From the NCBI GenBank assembly GCA_018062105.1, contig JAGOSV010000015.1:1-47021 (forward strand): a DNA stretch of 47,021 bases, given 5' to 3'. This document shows positions 27,251-37,045 of this stretch, piece after piece; the stretch's first letter is position 1; each line of letters starts with the position of its first letter. The notes under the pieces are model-generated. The model ran no database searches and was not told the DNA's origin. It saw only the letters and a list, made by a program, of their open reading frames with translations. Origin of the DNA: Sterolibacterium sp. (lineage in GTDB: Bacteria > Pseudomonadota > Gammaproteobacteria > Burkholderiales > Rhodocyclaceae). The position numbers were made by a program, and so were the translations under genes.

Positions 27251-28355
27251 ATGGAAGCTGAACGACTCAATGCCATTGCCCATCATCTTGCCGACCTCGA
27301 GGGGCGTGGCGATGAACTGCGGAGGTATCTTTGACTACGCTGCCAAGGCAGAGAAGCTCGAAGAGCTGAATCAGGCGCTGGAGGATCCCAAAGTTTGGGA
27401 GGATCCGCAGCGGGCCCAGGCCATGGGCAAGGAGAAGAAATCGCTCGAGGATGTGGTGCTGGTCTTGCACCAGCTGGCGCAGCAGCTCAACGACACGGGT
27501 GAGCTGTTTGAGCTGGCGCGTAGCGAGGAGGATGAGGAGACGCTGGAGGCAGTCGTCACGGATATGGAGGGCATGGAGCAGGTGGTGGCCGGCCTGGAGT
27601 TTCGCCGCATGTTCGCTAATCCGCTCGATCCGAACAACTGCTTCATCGACATTCAGGCCGGTGCCGGCGGCACCGAGGCGTGTGACTGGGCCAGCATGTT
27701 GTTGCGCCAGTATCTGCGCTATTGCGAGCGCAAGGGCTTCAAGACCGAGCTGCTCGAAGAGACGCCGGGAGATGTGGCCGGCATCCGCAGTGCCTCGATC
27801 AAGGTCGAGGGCTCTTATGCCTATGGCTTTTTGCGCACGGAAATCGGCGTGCATCGGCTGGTGCGCAAGAGCCCGTTCGATTCGTCCGGCGGCCGTCACA
27901 CCTCGTTTGCCAGCGTATTCGTTTATCCGGAAGTCGATGATTCGATCGAGGTCGAGATCAATCCGGCCGATTTGCGTATCGACACCTTCCGTGCCCAGGG
28001 GGCGGGGGGGCAGCACATCAACAAGACGGACTCCGCCGTGCGCATCACGCATGCGCCGTCGGGCATCGTCGTGCAATGCCAGAACGATCGCTCGCAGCAT
28101 CGCAATAAGGCCGAGGCCATGGCCATGCTGAAGTCACGCCTGTTTGAAGCCGAGCTGCGCAAGCGTCAGGCCGAGGCCGACAAGCTCGAAGCCGGCAAGA
28201 CCGATGTCGGCTGGGGGCATCAGATCCGCTCCTATGTGCTGGATCAGAGCCGCATCAAGGATTTGCGTACCAATGTCGAAATTTCCAACACCCAGAGGGT
28301 GCTCGATGGCGACCTCGATGCCTTCATCGAGGCCAGCCTCAAGCAGGCGATTTGA
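27251..28355 (+). CDS. prfB: Peptide chain release factor 2, made by programmed +1 frameshift
   Basis: RF2 recognises UGA and UAA stops and triggers peptide release. The reading frame starts at the ATG at 27251, runs 27 codons to an in-frame TGA at 27332-27334, and continues in the +1 frame from GAC at 27333, giving about 367 residues in all, normal for RF2. The stop-codon recognition motif SPF is in [15 protein letters not shown] and the catalytic GGQ in [14 protein letters not shown]. The frame continuing upstream of the shift site in the +1 phase is not part of the gene. The start lies 48 bases after queG. Confidence 0.97.
27320..27335 (+). promoter_or_regulatory. RF2 autoregulatory frameshift site
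   Basis: The sequence CGGAGGTATCTTTGAC contains the internal Shine-Dalgarno-like GGAGG, the slippery CTT codon and the TGA C stop context. At low RF2 the ribosome pauses at TGA and slips +1, so RF2 controls its own synthesis. Confidence 0.95.
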
Positions 28356-28370
28356 GGTGGATTGAAGGTT

Positions 28371-29661
<1,291 letters not shown>

Positions 29662-29819
29662 GGGGCAGCCGGGTTCGGGCAGGGTGGATGAGAGGCGGAG
29701 CAGGGACAGGTATCATTCGCAACAACAGGTACCCACTGCGAACCGAAAACTATATCATAAGCTGTTCATCATCCGACTGATCAACCGGCCGAGTGGCCGG
29801 AGTGCAAGACAGGGACTCA
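29662..29819. promoter_or_regulatory. Divergent bamE/fur promoter region
   Basis: The 158 bases between bamE and fur must hold both promoters. An AT-rich segment near 29750-29775 (CTATATCATAAGC) is the best -10 candidate for fur. GGTATCATTCGC near 29709 faintly resembles a Fur half-site, which is too weak to call an operator. Confidence 0.3.
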
Positions 29820-30269
29820 ATGGATTCGACCAAGGAAATCAAGAGCACCGGCCTGAAGGCCACGGCGCCGCGCCTCAAGATTCTGGAATTGTTCCGCAAG
29901 CAGGGCGCGGGCGGAGACCGGCACATGACGGCGGAAGACGTTTATCGCCACCTGCTGATGGAACAGATGGATATCGGACTGGCCACGGTGTATCGCGTGT
30001 TGACGCAGTTCGAGCAGGTTGGGCTGTTGCAGCGTCATTACTTTGAATCCGGCAAGGCCGTTTTTGAGCTCAACGAGGGGCATCATCACGACCATCTGGT
30101 CTGCCTGCAATGCGGCCATGTCGAGGAGTTTCACGATGCCGAGATCGAGAAACGCCAGAACGACATTGCCCGCAAACGGGGCTTTGAAATCAGCGCCCAC
30201 GCCTTGTATCTCTACGCTGACTGCCTGAAAAAGAACTGCCCGAACCGCAAGTCTGGCGAGTCCCGATGA
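29820..30269 (+). CDS. fur: Ferric uptake regulator Fur
   Basis: A 149-residue metal-dependent repressor. The winged-helix domain has [24 protein letters not shown] and [19 protein letters not shown]. The dimerisation/metal domain has [17 protein letters not shown] and a second Cys region ([10 protein letters not shown]). The start at 29820 (MDSTKEI) is preferred to an upstream frame at 29793. Its stop overlaps the ATG of the GDT1-family transporter, so the two are probably co-translated. Confidence 0.97.
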   Translation: MDSTKEIKSTGLKATAPRLKILELFRKQGAGGDRHMTAEDVYRHLLMEQMDIGLATVYRVLTQFEQVGLLQRHYFESGKAVFELNEGHHHDHLVCLQCGHVEEFHDAEIEKRQNDIARKRGFEISAHALYLYADCLKKNCPNRKSGESR

Positions 30270-30856
30270 TGGCAGTGGCCGCCACCGGATTCATCGGGGC
30301 ATTTTCTACATCAACCCTGCTGGTGGCACTGGCCGAAATCGGCGACAAGACGCAGCTTCTGTCGTTCGTTCTGGCGGCACGGCTGCGCCAGCCGGCTGCC
30401 ATCATTGCCGGGATTTTCGTGGCTACCGTGGCCAATCACGCGCTGGCTGGTGCTCTGGGGGTCTGGCTGTCTGGCCTGTTGTCGCCGCACTGGTTGCCGT
30501 GGCTGGTGGGTGGCGTGTTCCTCCTGTTTGGCTTGTGGACGCTGCATCCCGATGCGTTGGACGAGATGCCGCTGCTTCATCCAGCCGGGGCTTTTGTGAC
30601 CAGTCTCATGGCATTTTTTCTGGCGGAAATGGGCGATAAAACCCAGGTCGCCACGATGGCTCTGGCGGCACGCTTCGAGTCGCTGACGGCCGTGGTGCTG
30701 GGTACTACGCTGGGCATGATGCTGGCCAATGTGCCGGCCGTGTTGTTGGGTGAGCGGCTGGCGCAGCGTCTGCCTCTGACTGCCATCCGCAGGGTTGCCG
30801 CACTGCTGTTCATTGCTACCGGTGTCCTGACCTTGTGGGATGCACCGTTGCCGTGA
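30266..30856 (+). CDS. TMEM165/GDT1 (UPF0016) family cation exporter, probably Mn2+
   Basis: A 196-residue inner-membrane protein with six hydrophobic helices in two repeats, each with the family signature: [12 protein letters not shown] in the first and [13 protein letters not shown] in the second. Bacterial relatives (MneA) export manganese, and eukaryotic ones move Mn2+/Ca2+ against H+. Its start overlaps the fur stop (ATGA), placing a likely metal exporter under the same transcript as the iron regulator. Confidence 0.9.
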   Translation: MMAVAATGFIGAFSTSTLLVALAEIGDKTQLLSFVLAARLRQPAAIIAGIFVATVANHALAGALGVWLSGLLSPHWLPWLVGGVFLLFGLWTLHPDALDEMPLLHPAGAFVTSLMAFFLAEMGDKTQVATMALAARFESLTAVVLGTTLGMMLANVPAVLLGERLAQRLPLTAIRRVAALLFIATGVLTLWDAPLP

Positions 30857-30943
30857 CGTGGCTGGAATCAGAGTTGTCCGGAGCGATGTTACGGCGGTAC
30901 GTGCGTGATCTTCCAGTGTGCAATCCAGTGTTATTTCACCAAT

Positions 30944-31183
30944 TTATTCCGATAATTGTTGGCGTAATTCGTCGTAGCCGCCGATGTGGATGAGTCCGGC
31001 AGCCTTCTGGATGAAAATTTGCGGCAGGCTGCGCACGGGTTGACCTACTTTGGTCTGCAAGGCGTCGATACTGATATCGGCACCGACCGTGTGATATTGA
31101 AAGGGAATGGACTGGATTTGACAGAGCATGCGCGTCTTGTCGCAGTTTACACAGCCGTCCTTGCCGTAAATGATGATTTCCAT
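30944..31183 (-). CDS. Glutaredoxin-like protein of the nrd operon
   Basis: A 79-residue thioredoxin-fold protein with the redox motif CVNC (KDGCVNCDKTRML), cis-proline SLPQIFIQ and the glutathione-side GGYDEL. It is comparable to NrdH/Grx1-type electron donors for ribonucleotide reductase. The start at 31183 is preferred over 31270, which runs into nrdB. It is the third gene after nrdA and nrdB, with a 37-base gap, so it probably re-reduces NrdA. Confidence 0.9.
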   Translation of the reverse strand: MEIIIYGKDGCVNCDKTRMLCQIQSIPFQYHTVGADISIDALQTKVGQPVRSLPQIFIQKAAGLIHIGGYDELRQQLSE

Positions 31184-31220
31184 GGGGTGCTCCCGATAAT
31201 GGATGGCAGAAAAAGAAGGA

Positions 31221-32345
31221 TCAGAAATCGACGTCGAATACCTGGTGCTCGTCGGTGCGGCGCATGACACCGACCTTGTAGGCGGCGATGTCCTGCTCCT
31301 GCGGTGAGGCCTGTGTCTTGGAGATGTTGAGCCATTTCTCCATGAACTTGAGTGGGTTGTGCGCGGGCAGCGGGTATTTGTCGGTAGTCAGACCGAACAG
31401 CTGATACACATCCTTGGCGCAGTACAGCGTCCAGGCCGACAGGCGCTCGGCGTTCATGCCGACCAGCTCGCGACCTTCTGAGAAGAGGTAAGCTATCCAG
31501 CGCAGCTCGCTATCCACCACCTCCTCGATCATGGCTTCGATCTGGCTGCGGCACTGGGCGAAGGCCATCTGGCCGCGCCCGGTAGTCAGCTCATGCAACA
31601 GCACGGCGCGGTCGAGCTCGACGTGGATTTCCAGTTCATCCTGGGCGATTTTCTGGATGGCCTTGCCGATGGGCTGGAACAGGCCGGTGTCGCAGATGGC
31701 GAAGGTGACGGCAAAGCTTGCCATGAACTGGATACGCTCCATGCACAAGAGCGCCACGATGGTCATGAACACGGCGTTGTAGGTGGACTGGTCGTTGGGC
31801 AGAAGGCCGATGGCGTATTGGTGCGACGTTTCATAACCAGCGGCAAAGGCGCGCGCGACTTCGGAGAGGCGCTCGTGCGCTTCCTGCACGCGTAGAATCT
31901 CGTCGAGGATGATGCCGGGGTCGTCGAAGGAGTTGCGCACGATCTCGGAGTAGGTCGCTGCATGCACCACCTCATTGTCGGAGATGCGCTGCCAGGCTGC
32001 CCATAATTCACTGGCTGTGATGAAAGGGGCGAGTACCGGTGCGATGGCACGCGAAGCCACAGAGTCGGCTTCCCACTGCCAGGCCAGTGTCTTGATCATC
32101 ATGTCGTAGGTGGCGCGCGGACAAGTTTTGAATTCGGCATTGCAGCTTGAATAGTCGAACTCGTTCTCGTCCCAGTCCAGCGATTTCTGCGCCTTGTAGA
32201 GCTTCCAGATTTCCGGGTAGTGGCGGTTGACGGTGTCGAACAGGCCGGGGCGCTGGCCCAAGAGCAGTAAGGGCTTTTGGTAATCGGTCTTGTCGTAGTT
32301 GAAAACGGTGTCGGTTGCGGAAGTGGCGGAAATGGTAGATGTCAT
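31221..32345 (-). CDS. nrdB: Class Ia ribonucleotide reductase small subunit NrdB
   Basis: A 374-residue R2 protein housing the diiron site and tyrosyl radical. The segment DNEVVHAATYSEIV gives Glu, His (+3) and the radical Tyr (+7) in the class Ia spacing. Further ligands are in WQWEADS and ELEIHVELDRAVLL. The C-terminal tail ends EHQVFDVDF, the R1-docking peptide type. It follows nrdA by 17 bases. Confidence 0.97.
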   Translation of the reverse strand: MTSTISATSATDTVFNYDKTDYQKPLLLLGQRPGLFDTVNRHYPEIWKLYKAQKSLDWDENEFDYSSCNAEFKTCPRATYDMMIKTLAWQWEADSVASRAIAPVLAPFITASELWAAWQRISDNEVVHAATYSEIVRNSFDDPGIILDEILRVQEAHERLSEVARAFAAGYETSHQYAIGLLPNDQSTYNAVFMTIVALLCMERIQFMASFAVTFAICDTGLFQPIGKAIQKIAQDELEIHVELDRAVLLHELTTGRGQMAFAQCRSQIEAMIEEVVDSELRWIAYLFSEGRELVGMNAERLSAWTLYCAKDVYQLFGLTTDKYPLPAHNPLKFMEKWLNISKTQASPQEQDIAAYKVGVMRRTDEHQVFDVDF

Positions 32346-32362
32346 GATGTGCCTCGTATGAA

Positions 32363-34804
32363 TTAGAGCGTGCAGGCTTCGCAGTCGCTGTCCTGGGTTG
32401 CAGCCTGGCTGCGCGGTGCTTCGGCTGCTGCCGGTGCCATATCCGCGACCGCCCGCATGCCGTTAGAAGTCTTCTGGTTCATGTAGTACTTGGACTTCAG
32501 TCCCAGCTTGACGCGGTAGAGATAGTCCTCGATCAACTCGGAGGAGGCGATGGAGGCATCACCGATGACACGGCGGTAGAAGTCCGCCGAAATGCCTTGG
32601 TCGGTCCATTTCTGCAGGATGGCGTACATCTCGGTCATGTCTCGCGTTGGCACGTCCCAGGCCGACTGATACTGCTCGGCCAGAGTGTCGCTCTCGGGCG
32701 CGGCCCAGTAGTTCACGCGCTGGTTGTCGGTTTTGATGAGGGTCAGCTCACGCACCGGGTAGAGGCCGTTGGTGGTGCCCGAAGCATTCGCCGAGGTTTC
32801 GGTGGGCATGTGCGCCACCAGCACCGAGTTGCGAATGCCGCCGTTGGTGATGATCTCGCTGCGCAGCGCTTCCCAGTCGTAGCGTAGGGTGGAGGGCGCG
32901 ATCTTGTCGACGTACGGGTTGTAGGTGTCGAGTGGCAGCCAGCCTTCGGGCCAGTGCGTCTTGTGCATCCAGGGCGCGTTGCCCAGTTCCTTGCCGAGTT
33001 TCAGGCTGGCGCGCAGCAGGTGGTAGTAGTGGCGCTCGGCCACCTCATGGATGAACTGCTTGCCCTCGGTGGTGGTGTACTTCTGGCCGTTCTTGGCCAT
33101 CAGGTGCGCCAGGCCCAGGATGCCTACGCCAGCGTTGAGGCGCTGACGGCTGGTGACACCGACATGGGGCAGCTCGTAGTGCGCCAGATGGATGCACTTG
33201 TCGATCATGAGCAGCGCGTAATAGGCGACTTCTGCGTACTGTTCTTCGGATTCGATGTTGGCGACGACAATACCGGCGAGGTTGCAGGTTGCCACTTCGG
33301 GCGCGCTCTTGCGCAGCACGGCTTCGATGGGCAGGCCATCCACGTCATCACCGGCTTCCAGCTCGCTGGGCCAGACCAGGCCGCGCCGGGTTTCCACCTG
33401 CGTCTTGCCGGGTAGCTCGCGGCGACTGCCGTCGATGAACTGCACTTCGACAAAGGAGATGTCATCTTCCGCATACAGCTCGGTGATGTGGTTGTAGGCA
33501 CCGGTGGGCAGGGCGATTTCAGCACACAGGTTGGAGCTGTAGATGGTGTCCTTGAACGGCGTGTGGCGGTTCATCTCGGAGATGTTGTGCTCGTAGATGC
33601 GCCCGGTCTCGTTCCACTCGTTGCTGGCGGTAATCAGCAGCTCACGCGCGCTGACCCATGTCTTGGGGAAGCTGTCATCGGCGGCGTAGCGCGCGTAGAT
33701 TTCCTCGAATTGCGTCTCGTCGCCGTTGTACAGCGCGGCCTGCAGGTCGGGTGCGGTGTAGCAGTTGAAAAGGAAGATGTCCTCGTTCTTCGCCACCTTG
33801 CGCGCAAAGAAGCGGTTGCCACCCCAGGAATAATCCATGCCGCGTATCTTCTTGTCTTCGGTGGACATCGGATTTTTCAGGCGTAGCAGCGTATCCACTT
33901 CGGGATCGAAGATGGGGAAATAAGTGGTACATGCGCCGCCACGGCCGTTTTGCAGATTGGATTTCACCTCGGCCACCAGCGCGCGGTAGTAGGGCAGCTT
34001 GCCCTGATGGCGAATCACGCCGCCGCGCACCGGGTCGTTGAGCGAGCGCGTTGCCAGGTGAGCACCGATACCAGCACTCATGTAGGTCATGGTGTTGGCG
34101 ATGTGGTTACCCACGGCGATGGAACGCGCGTTGTCACCTACGGTGTACAGGCAGCAGCTGGCATAGCCGCGCAGTGGCGTGCCCAGATTGACGTGATTGG
34201 GTGTGGGTGCGTTGATGCGGTTCTTCGACAGATGCTCGTAGAAGCGCTGCACATCACGCATGCGCCGCTGGCGTGGCTGATCGACGGCCAGCGCCATGGC
34301 CATGCGCATGTAGATGAACTGTGGCGATTCGTAATATATGCCCTGCACGCGGTCGGCAATGGCGTACTTGGTGAGGTGGGTATGCAACTGGTAATGTGCA
34401 TACTCGAAGTCGCGTTCGTGGTTGATCCACTCTTGGATCACCGCATATTCGGATTCGGAATAATCCAGCACCTCCATTAGTCCCAGTGCCTGCAGCTTGC
34501 GCTGCAGGGACAGTACTGTGGGACGCTGGTTGCGGTAGAGATCCTTGCGGATCAATGTGGCGTAAAGACGTCCGGCCATGCGGTTGTATGACCAGGTATC
34601 GAAATTCAGACAGGTGCGGATGAGCTGCTGCTGCAACTCACGCGAGCTGGCTGTGGAAGACATGGTAGACACGGTTTCTAGCACCGCCGTCGGCCAATCG
34701 ACGGCATCGCCCAGCGTCTGGGCGGCCCACTGGCCCCACTGATTGAGTTTATAAGGTGTGAACGGCTCGACGTGGCCGTCGCGTTTGATGATGAGTTTCA
34801 GCAT
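32363..34804 (-). CDS. nrdA: Class Ia ribonucleotide reductase large subunit NrdA
   Basis: An 813-residue R1 subunit that reduces ribonucleoside diphosphates. An N-terminal ATP-cone (about 1-95, LKLIIKRDGHVEPF) gives allosteric activity control. The catalytic barrel has YSSNLCAEIALPT (radical Cys), CNLAGIV, and the C-terminal redox pair in SDCEACTL. The start at 34804 is chosen because GGGG lies six bases upstream; ATG at 34810 would abut it. About 65 residues (near 446-505, bases ~33290-33465) are inserted after ALPT relative to the usual R1, with a Hint-like pattern (VQFIDGSRRELPG, TRRGLVWPSELEAGDD). The operon is nrdA-nrdB-grx, with NrdR boxes and a B12 riboswitch upstream. Confidence 0.97.
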   Translation of the reverse strand: MLKLIIKRDGHVEPFTPYKLNQWGQWAAQTLGDAVDWPTAVLETVSTMSSTASSRELQQQLIRTCLNFDTWSYNRMAGRLYATLIRKDLYRNQRPTVLSLQRKLQALGLMEVLDYSESEYAVIQEWINHERDFEYAHYQLHTHLTKYAIADRVQGIYYESPQFIYMRMAMALAVDQPRQRRMRDVQRFYEHLSKNRINAPTPNHVNLGTPLRGYASCCLYTVGDNARSIAVGNHIANTMTYMSAGIGAHLATRSLNDPVRGGVIRHQGKLPYYRALVAEVKSNLQNGRGGACTTYFPIFDPEVDTLLRLKNPMSTEDKKIRGMDYSWGGNRFFARKVAKNEDIFLFNCYTAPDLQAALYNGDETQFEEIYARYAADDSFPKTWVSARELLITASNEWNETGRIYEHNISEMNRHTPFKDTIYSSNLCAEIALPTGAYNHITELYAEDDISFVEVQFIDGSRRELPGKTQVETRRGLVWPSELEAGDDVDGLPIEAVLRKSAPEVATCNLAGIVVANIESEEQYAEVAYYALLMIDKCIHLAHYELPHVGVTSRQRLNAGVGILGLAHLMAKNGQKYTTTEGKQFIHEVAERHYYHLLRASLKLGKELGNAPWMHKTHWPEGWLPLDTYNPYVDKIAPSTLRYDWEALRSEIITNGGIRNSVLVAHMPTETSANASGTTNGLYPVRELTLIKTDNQRVNYWAAPESDTLAEQYQSAWDVPTRDMTEMYAILQKWTDQGISADFYRRVIGDASIASSELIEDYLYRVKLGLKSKYYMNQKTSNGMRAVADMAPAAAEAPRSQAATQDSDCEACTL

Positions 34805-34807
34805 GTG

Positions 34808-34977
34808 CATCCCCGCAAGGAAACCGCCGTATTGCATTGATCGGCAGTGGTTCTAGGCCATATTCCTGCTCCCGCGCGCAGGGCTTCTGGGGATGTTCGC
34901 AGTTGGTATGTCGCGTATGGAGAGGCTGACGCAGGTCAAAACGACATGGCACCTACCCTGACGCGACATACATCCCC
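34808..34977 (-). promoter_or_regulatory. Possible expression platform of the nrdA riboswitch (alternative pairing over the ribosome binding site)
   Basis: In the transcript a long stem forms between 34977-34961 and 34916-34889: an 11-base perfect arm (GTATGTCGCGT with ACGCGACATAC), extended by GGGGAT with ATCCCC across a one-sided bulge. The segment ACATCCCC at 34896-34889 can instead pair with the nrdA ribosome binding site GGGGATG (34814-34808). One fold frees the start and the other hides it. This was found by eye and not folded. Confidence 0.5.
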
Positions 34978-35019
34978 GCGGAAGCATGTCACCCGCATGA
35001 CCATCCTGTCAGATGGCGG

Positions 35020-35206
35020 TCATGTACCGGCAGGTCTTCGGACTTTGTGGACGCGGGTGGTGCCTGTTACACCATCCACCTACTGCGCCTCGCTTCCCGG
35101 GGATCACCAGTGCATCTGAGGCGTGTCGTTTCCACTTACCGCTGCGGGGCAGTTCCGGATTTGCACCAGATTCCCTTTTCAATTTTTCTGATGGTAGATG
35201 GTACCC
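35020..35206 (-). promoter_or_regulatory. Cobalamin (B12) riboswitch upstream of nrdA
   Basis: On the minus strand the conserved blocks appear in order: GGTGCAAATCC (35167-35157), CTGCCCCGC (35152-35144) followed by AGCGGTAA, a central region with GGGAAGCGAGG, and the B12 box AGTCCGAAGACCTGCC (35044-35029). This is the core of the adenosylcobalamin riboswitch. It lies in the 5' untranslated region of nrdAB, about 215 bases before the start. Exact ends are approximate. Confidence 0.9.
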
Positions 35207-35225
35207 AGCAGAAAAATACCGATCA

Positions 35226-35241
35226 CCACAATATATAGTAA
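35226..35241 (-). promoter_or_regulatory. NrdR box, start-proximal copy
   Basis: CCACAATATATAGTAA on the plus strand matches the NrdR palindrome (ACAC-ATATAT-GTGT type) imperfectly. It lies 30 bases from a second box, the helical spacing typical of NrdR box pairs. NrdR represses nrd genes when dATP is high. Confidence 0.8.
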
Positions 35242-35255
35242 TTTTTTTTAACCGT

Positions 35256-35271
35256 ACACTATATATAGTAG
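35256..35271 (-). promoter_or_regulatory. NrdR box, distal copy
   Basis: ACACTATATATAGTAG is the better match of the two. The nrd promoter must lie within or between the boxes, since the riboswitch follows at once. Confidence 0.85.
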
Positions 35272-35368
35272 ATTAAGCGCTGGCCTGGGTCTGGCAGGTC
35301 AGGGATGAATTCCATCCATACACCATACTCATGAGTTTTCCTGCAATGACTGAGGCGGTCGGATAGAG

Positions 35369-37030
35369 TCAGTGCGCGTCTAGCATTTCTGCGGCGTGGC
35401 GGCGGGTGGTGGCGGTGATCTTGAGGCCGCCCAGCATGCGGGCCAGTTCGTCGATGCGTCCGGCACGGTCGAGCGGGGTGACGCGCGAATAGGTGGCCTG
35501 GTTGCGTTCTTCCTTGGCGATGTTCCATTGCTGGTCGGCACAGGCGGCGACTTGCGGTAGATGGGTGACGCAGAGTACCTGGCGGCGGCGCCCCAGGTCA
35601 TGCAGCATGCGGCCGACGATTTCGGCCACCCGGCCACCGATGCCGACATCGACTTCGTCGAAAATCAGCGTGGGGATCTGGGCGGCTTGGCTGGCGATGA
35701 CCTGGATGGCCAGGCCGATGCGGGACAGCTCGCCCCCCGAGGCAGCTTTTGCCAGGGCGCGTGGTGGTTGGCCGGCGTTGGCGGCGACCTGGAATTCGAC
35801 ATTTTCCAGCCCATGCGCCGTGCCTTCAGCCAGCGGCTTCAGGGTGATGTCGAAGCGGCCACCCGCCAGCGCCAGCTGCTGCATGGCATCGGTGACCTGC
35901 TGGCTTAGCAGCGCGGCGGTCTGGTGGCGTCCGGCGGTCAGCTTTTTCGCGCTGGCCTGGTAGTCTTTTTCGGCCGCGGCGGCTTGTTCCGTCAGTGCGG
36001 CAACATCGACCAGCAGTGCCAGTTCGTCGAGGCGCGATTGTTGCCGGGCGAGGAGTTCCGGCAGCTCATCGGCCGGGATGCGGTGCTTGCGTGCGGCAGA
36101 CAGAACGCCCGAGATGCGTGCTTCCAGTTCGCCGAGTCGCTGCGGGTCGAGATCCAGCCGGCGCTGGTAGTGGTGCAGGGCGTGGCTGGCTTCCTGTAGC
36201 TGGATGCGTGCACCATCGAGGAGCTCGAGGGGTTCGCTCAGCGTGGCGTCATAGTCGTGCAGGCTGCGCAGGCGTGTCAGCAGGGTGTCCAGCTGTGGCG
36301 TAATAGCCTGCTCGTCGTCTTCGAGCTGGTTCAGGGCGGCCTGGGTGCCTTCGATCAGGGTGGCGGCATGTGACAGGCGGTGGTGTTCCCGGTTGTCTTC
36401 CTGCCATTGCTGCGGGTCGAAGGCCAGGGTTTGCAGTTCTTGGAGCTGGCTAGCGAGCAGCTCGCGTTCGCGCAGGGTGGCGGCAGCATCGCGTTCGGCG
36501 TTGTAGCAGGCATCGCTCAGCTTGTGCCAGAGGCGGTATTTTTCGGCGACTTCACGAGCCAGTGCGGTCAGTCCGGCGTGTGCGTCGAGCAGTTCGCGCT
36601 GGGCATCATTGCGCAGCAGCGAGTGGTGGGCGTGCTGGCCGTGGATGTCGCAGAGGAACTCTGCGGCGGTGCGCAACTGCCCCAGTGTGGCCGGTGCGCC
36701 GTTGATGTAGGCACGGGAGCGACCGCTGGTGTCGACGATGCGTCGCAACAGGCAGGACGCTTCTTCTGTGAGCGGGAAATCATTGCTGGTCAGCCAGGGG
36801 TTGAGCGGGCTGTCGGCGGTTATGTGGAACTCTGCACAGACTTCGGCGCGTTCGCTGCCGGGCCGGACGACCCCGGATTCGGCACGCTCGCCCAGTGCCA
36901 GGGACAGGGCGTCGATGAGGATGGACTTGCCGGCACCGGTTTCGCCGGTCAGCGTGGTGAAGCCGGCACCGAAGTCGAGTTCGAGACGGTCAACGATGAT
37001 GAAGTCACGGATGTAGAGGCGCTGCAGCAT
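35369..37030 (-). CDS. recN: DNA repair protein RecN
   Basis: A 553-residue SMC-like ATPase that helps join ends at double-strand breaks. The N-terminal Walker A is TLTGETGAGKSILIDALSLALGER. Long coiled-coil arms run roughly 150-370. The C-terminal head has SGGELSRIGLAIQVI and the Walker B LIFDEVDVGIGG. It lies 15 bases after nadK on the same strand. An imperfect hairpin at 35281-35301 could end its transcript before the nrd promoter. Confidence 0.97.
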   Translation of the reverse strand: MLQRLYIRDFIIVDRLELDFGAGFTTLTGETGAGKSILIDALSLALGERAESGVVRPGSERAEVCAEFHITADSPLNPWLTSNDFPLTEEASCLLRRIVDTSGRSRAYINGAPATLGQLRTAAEFLCDIHGQHAHHSLLRNDAQRELLDAHAGLTALAREVAEKYRLWHKLSDACYNAERDAAATLRERELLASQLQELQTLAFDPQQWQEDNREHHRLSHAATLIEGTQAALNQLEDDEQAITPQLDTLLTRLRSLHDYDATLSEPLELLDGARIQLQEASHALHHYQRRLDLDPQRLGELEARISGVLSAARKHRIPADELPELLARQQSRLDELALLVDVAALTEQAAAAEKDYQASAKKLTAGRHQTAALLSQQVTDAMQQLALAGGRFDITLKPLAEGTAHGLENVEFQVAANAGQPPRALAKAASGGELSRIGLAIQVIASQAAQIPTLIFDEVDVGIGGRVAEIVGRMLHDLGRRRQVLCVTHLPQVAACADQQWNIAKEERNQATYSRVTPLDRAGRIDELARMLGGLKITATTRRHAAEMLDAH

Positions 37031-37045
37031 GGCGGCCGGAGACGG

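Noticed and set aside
27251-27334. prfB as a pseudogene because of the early TGA
   Set aside because: The stop is in the canonical RF2 programmed frameshift context, so the gene is intact.
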